A DNA stretch of 64,000 nt, from positions 3,162,001-3,226,000 of the forward strand of contig OZ251532.1 in the NCBI GenBank assembly GCA_965243175.1, written 5' to 3'. Shown here one piece after another: positions 61,701 to 64,000 of this stretch. Below the pieces are notes generated by a model, which was not told where the DNA came from, searched no databases, and worked only from the letters and a program-made list of their open reading frames with translations. How positions within the stretch are numbered: the stretch's first letter is position 1; each line of letters begins with the position of its first letter. Source of the DNA: VXYL01 sp965243175. Its GTDB lineage: Bacteria > Pseudomonadota > Gammaproteobacteria > Pseudomonadales > Azotimanducaceae. Both the position numbers and the translations under genes were made by a program.

Positions 61701-62893
61701 CGACGCTGAACGTCACGGTCTACGCCGGTGCCGCGTCTTCCCGCGCCGACCTGCTGGCCGACGCGGCGCCGTTCGACCTTTTCGTCACCACCTACGGCGT
61801 GTTGCAGAACGACATCGAGGAACTGGCCACCGTCCCTTGGCACACCGCGGTGCTCGACGAAGCGCAGGCGATCAAGAACCCGCAGGCGAAGCGCAGCCGA
61901 GCGGCGCATCGGCTGCCAGGCGCCTTTCGCGTGATCACCACCGGCACGCCCATCCAGAACAACCTCCAGGATCTGTACTCGCTGTTCAACTTCGCCAATC
62001 CGGGCCTGCTCGGCAGCCAGGATCAGTTCCGCCGCAACTTCGCCCTGCCCATCGAACGCGACCAGGACGCGGACGCGCAAAGCCGGCTGCGGCGGCTGAT
62101 CGCGCCCTTCATGCTCCGCCGCCTCAAGGCGACCGTGCTCGACGACCTGCCCGAACGCACCGAAATCACCCTGCACGTGACGATGTCCGAAGAGGAGGCG
62201 TCGCTCTACGAAGCGCTGCGTCGCAAGGCCGTGGAGGAACTCGAAGCGGCGCGCCTGGAAACACCGGAACTGGCCGAGGGCGCCCGCCGGGTGCAGGTGC
62301 TGGCGCATCTGACCAAGCTGCGCCAAGCGTGCTGCAATCCCCGCCTAGTGATGGACGGCCACGCCCCGGAGAGTTCCAAGCTCGCCACCTTCGCCGCCAC
62401 CTTGGAGGAACTACGCGCCGGCCACCACAAGGTGCTGGTGTTCTCGCAGTTCGTGCGGCACCTGCGCTTGGTCGAGGAACATCTGCGCAGCGCCGGCATC
62501 GCCTACCAGTATCTCGACGGCGCCACTCCCGCCAAGACCCGAGCGAAGCGCATCGCCGCGTTCCAAGCGGGCGAGGGCGAAGTGTTCCTGATCTCCCTGA
62601 AAGCCGGCGGCGTCGGCCTAAACCTGACCGCCGCGGACTACGTGATCCACATGGACCCGTGGTGGAACCCAGCGGTGGAGGACCAAGCCTCCGACCGCGC
62701 CCACCGCATCGGCCAGACCCGCCCGGTCACCATCTACCGCCTCGTCACCGAAGGCACCATCGAAGAACAGATCGTCGAACTCCACCACCGCAAACGCGAC
62801 CTCGCCGAACAGCTGCTCGAAGGAGCGGACGCCGCCGGGCGCTTGGACGCGGAAGAACTGCTGGAGTTGCTGCGCCAACCGTTGGACGCTTGA
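58733..62893 (+). CDS. SNF2-family DNA-dependent ATPase/helicase
   Basis: A protein of about 1,386 residues from ATG 58733; the open frame continues upstream but across the divergent promoter region. The N-terminal ~900 residues form the non-helicase region of large bacterial SNF2 proteins, with a winged-helix-like start (IRECYAELLAAGVVEKRGRH). The helicase core begins LRPYQVEGFAWLARL. Motif I is ADDMGLGKTVQT (~945), motif II the DEAQ box in LDEAQAIKNPQAKRS (~1041), motif III TGTPIQNN, motif V SLKAGGVGLNLTAADYV and motif VI DRAHRIGQTRPV (~1322). The C-terminal EEQIVELHHRKRDLAEQLLE is typical. Such proteins translocate on double-stranded DNA, in transcription recycling, repair or defence. No defence partner is visible. 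Confidence 0.93.
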   Translation: MQSPRLLTGHRQPWHSSVAVLPDVYDSLSPASRLVAQACGVVAPFGLNIAKGHQMLATARVTLDGRRIEQLKIRECYAELLAAGVVEKRGRHDHYAVSSLVLPLTRTAFEAGHLGSLANAFQKVGLSGWYDPAEDQMLLRNSVVAGNTVGIEEALDGPGLVPDWSFLAEPFAEDLLLGLSEPLRRRALDGCLAHVIDTAAPPDPIIDASLRLAVSPFDHIADIAFVQVLRGRFDAALDVFAALPQDAREVRSGEASTRALIALLQGRDDEALRGIEDALAAEKAGTRKRMVAPKSRAFVLALLAMVREDTPTTTSTLTQVLRVAARADVSEQLLEFVANAANIKARGGVFTRRPDHPCFDALLDGLLSCWLGDFNPGPEKRRDVLLGFRDRALAHGFDWLTAECNEVLRRYAALHEGNEGEDQPPSGEHAQLGTLTLASLGAPMPEWEYPLRDLERLAQAAVGRAKTAKRETETAKRLAWRLEVEGHAIRVGPREQKQKKNGDWTIGRRVALRRLVEDAAKLDYLLPEDRNAIAAISTRQYYGGMQEFYAGGPTLHALAGHPLVFNSAGRQVDVVERQPELVVDEGSGDNMVVQMRPSPQFGNHYHTEMVGQRRCEVTRFLPAHIHLLDVVTNDGLVLPKAAKPRLLEAVASLASDIRVQSATADGASGRELDADSEPWVQLEPWEGGLSVALVVEPIAGSDICFEPGAGGSVVFAHQDGERVQARRDLDAEQRAVARLVAACPALAERPTEQVPLLLPDPVQCLELLERLDAVEARCRWPKGERFRIVPSTPSFSLTVRSAEQWLQASGQLAVDEDRVLDLKRLFELLEASPKSRFLELGSGEFLALTSTFRRQLDDLAGLSAPAAKGEVRMHRLAALALDDLLEDAALDADHSLREMRERLRAAESFEPTVPSTLQAELRPYQVEGFAWLARLSRWGAGACLADDMGLGKTVQTLAVLLDRAPEGPAVVVAPTSVMANWIDEARRFAPTLNVTVYAGAASSRADLLADAAPFDLFVTTYGVLQNDIEELATVPWHTAVLDEAQAIKNPQAKRSRAAHRLPGAFRVITTGTPIQNNLQDLYSLFNFANPGLLGSQDQFRRNFALPIERDQDADAQSRLRRLIAPFMLRRLKATVLDDLPERTEITLHVTMSEEEASLYEALRRKAVEELEAARLETPELAEGARRVQVLAHLTKLRQACCNPRLVMDGHAPESSKLATFAATLEELRAGHHKVLVFSQFVRHLRLVEEHLRSAGIAYQYLDGATPAKTRAKRIAAFQAGEGEVFLISLKAGGVGLNLTAADYVIHMDPWWNPAVEDQASDRAHRIGQTRPVTIYRLVTEGTIEEQIVELHHRKRDLAEQLLEGADAAGRLDAEELLELLRQPLDA

Positions 62894-62932
62894 GCGAGCA
62901 CCATCCAGAAGACGAGTGACGGAGCGGCCAGC

Positions 62933-64000
62933 ATGAAAGCAGAAGCCACACGCCGACTGATCGCCGCTGGCGAAACGCTTGCTGTCGAGTTCAAGAGCGA
63001 GCGGCGGCGCAGCTTCTCCGACCGGGATCTGGTCGAGACCGTGGCATGCATGGCCAATCGCGACGATGGCGAGACCGGCTGGGTGCTGCTTGGCGTTGAA
63101 GACGACGGTGCCGTCACAGGTGCGCGCCCGCGACACGAGGCCGGCCGGACCGACCCGCTGCGCGTCCAGGCGCTGATCGGCAATCGCACCCGGCCGGCCA
63201 TCACGGTGCGCGTCTCGGAAGTCGAGTTGGACGGCAAGCCCGTGCTGGTCGTCGCCGTGCCCCAGTCGAACGCGCCGGTGGGCACTGCGGACGGGCGCTA
63301 TCTGCGCCGGGCGTGGGGCGGCGATGGCAAGCCGGCCTGTGTCCCGTTCCACTATCACGAGATGGCGTCCAGACAAGCCGATTTGGGTGCGCTGGACTAT
63401 TCCGCATTGACGCTGCCCGATGCCGATGTGGGCGTGCTCGATCCGCTGGAGTTCGAGCGCTATCGGCGCTCCATCCGGGAGAACCGCGGCGACGATGCGT
63501 TGTTGCAGCTCAGCGACATGGAGATCGCGAAGGCGCTGGGCGCCGTCGAGTCAACGAATGGTACGGTGTCGGTCCGCGTTCTGGGCCTCTTGCTGTTCGG
63601 ACGCATGGAAGCGTTGACCACGCTCCTGCCCACCCACGAAGTCGCGTTCCAGGTGCTCGCCGGCACGTCGGTGCGGGCCAACGAGTTCTTCCGTCTGCCG
63701 CTGCTGCGCGTGTACGAAGAGTTGGAGATGCGGTTTCGGGCGCGGACGAACGAGGAAGAAATGCTGGTCGGCATGGCGCGGGTCGGCGTGCCGGACTACG
63801 CGCCAGCAGCCTTTAAGGAAGGCGTCGCCAACGCGCTGGCGCATCGCGACTACACCCGGCTGGGCGCCGTCCATGTGCAATGGCGCGAAGGTGAAATCCG
63901 CATCGACAGTCCCGGCGGCCTTCCGCCGGGAGTGCGCTTGGACAATTTGCTGGTGACGCCGCCACGCCCACGCAATCCGCTGCTCGCTGACGCGCTGAAG
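62933..64000 (+). CDS. AlbA_2-domain (divergent ATP-binding, RecG-like) protein, cut by window end
   Basis: The first 356 codons of a gene running off the right edge. The N-terminal ~130 residues are an AlbA_2/Schlafen-like domain: ETLAVEFKSE, LVETVACMANRDDGETGWVL and LGVEDDGAVTGA. A middle region includes ADGRYLRRAWGGDGKPA and VRVLGLLLFGR. The later part, EGVANALAHRDYTRLGAV and PGGLPPGV then PRPRNPLLADALK, matches the GHKL-ATPase-like half of these putative transcriptional regulators. Such proteins are often linked to phage defence or stress regulation, but function is rarely known. It starts 39 bases after the SNF2 stop, so co-transcription is likely. No ideal ribosome-binding site is seen (GGAG 10-13 bases upstream). 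Confidence 0.85.
   Translation, partial: MKAEATRRLIAAGETLAVEFKSERRRSFSDRDLVETVACMANRDDGETGWVLLGVEDDGAVTGARPRHEAGRTDPLRVQALIGNRTRPAITVRVSEVELDGKPVLVVAVPQSNAPVGTADGRYLRRAWGGDGKPACVPFHYHEMASRQADLGALDYSALTLPDADVGVLDPLEFERYRRSIRENRGDDALLQLSDMEIAKALGAVESTNGTVSVRVLGLLLFGRMEALTTLLPTHEVAFQVLAGTSVRANEFFRLPLLRVYEELEMRFRARTNEEEMLVGMARVGVPDYAPAAFKEGVANALAHRDYTRLGAVHVQWREGEIRIDSPGGLPPGVRLDNLLVTPPRPRNPLLADALK

Overview
The window is GC-rich bacterial DNA. The long form of QueF, a proteobacterial-type malate dehydrogenase, a 4.5S-type SRP RNA next to a tRNA-Ser with encoded CCA, and an outer-membrane beta-barrel protein all point to a Gram-negative proteobacterium, most likely a gammaproteobacterium. That placement is inference; no rRNA or ribosomal protein gene is present.

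Layout. (1) 1-3.6 kb: a tightly overlapped plus-strand operon of an ABC ATPase (5' cut by the window), its membrane partner, an MFS transporter and queF, convergent with a beta-barrel outer-membrane protein. (2) 4.4-4.65 kb: SRP RNA (ffs) then tRNA-Ser(GGA). (3) 4.8-6.5 kb: a decaying toxin-antitoxin-like island holding a HEPN gene with a nonsense codon, a small unknown gene, a frameshifted paralogue of it, and hicAB. A 35-bp direct repeat links the hicA tail to a second position upstream. (4) 6.6-36.2 kb: one uninterrupted gene for a secreted repeat protein of about 9,870 residues. It has a signal peptide, eight GLUG/Ca-type modules alternating with Ig-like and Calx-beta-like domains, seven tandem ~1.45-kb super-repeats, then FN3, cadherin-like and LRR domains. 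A run of 20 C sits at its 5' end.

(5) 36.4-49.8 kb: the most interesting region, a lasso-peptide-like RiPP locus. It encodes a small candidate precursor with a W-x-x-P-x-F leader motif, two asparagine-synthetase-type cyclases, two HPr-kinase-like peptide kinases, two 2-oxoglutarate/Fe(II) oxygenases, two sulfotransferases and a nucleotidyltransferase-fold protein of the kind found beside kinase-containing lasso clusters. I found no RRE/PqqD-like B1 protein and no transglutaminase-like B2 leader protease. The precursor reading frame contains a run of 26 C (G on the plus strand), so the peptide itself may be phase variable. An intact ISKra4-family element with 35-bp terminal inverted repeats and a 9-bp target duplication sits inside the locus.

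(6) 50-64 kb: a small protein with a ClpX-type zinc finger, an orphan tadE/tadG-like operon ending in a von Willebrand A protein, a NYN nuclease-cold-shock fusion, a serine hydrolase, malate dehydrogenase, a Nudix hydrolase, a large SNF2 helicase, and an AlbA_2-type protein cut by the right edge.

Given the strong GC bias, most long open frames on the other strand or in other phases (some over 2,900 codons) are shadows of these genes and are left out.
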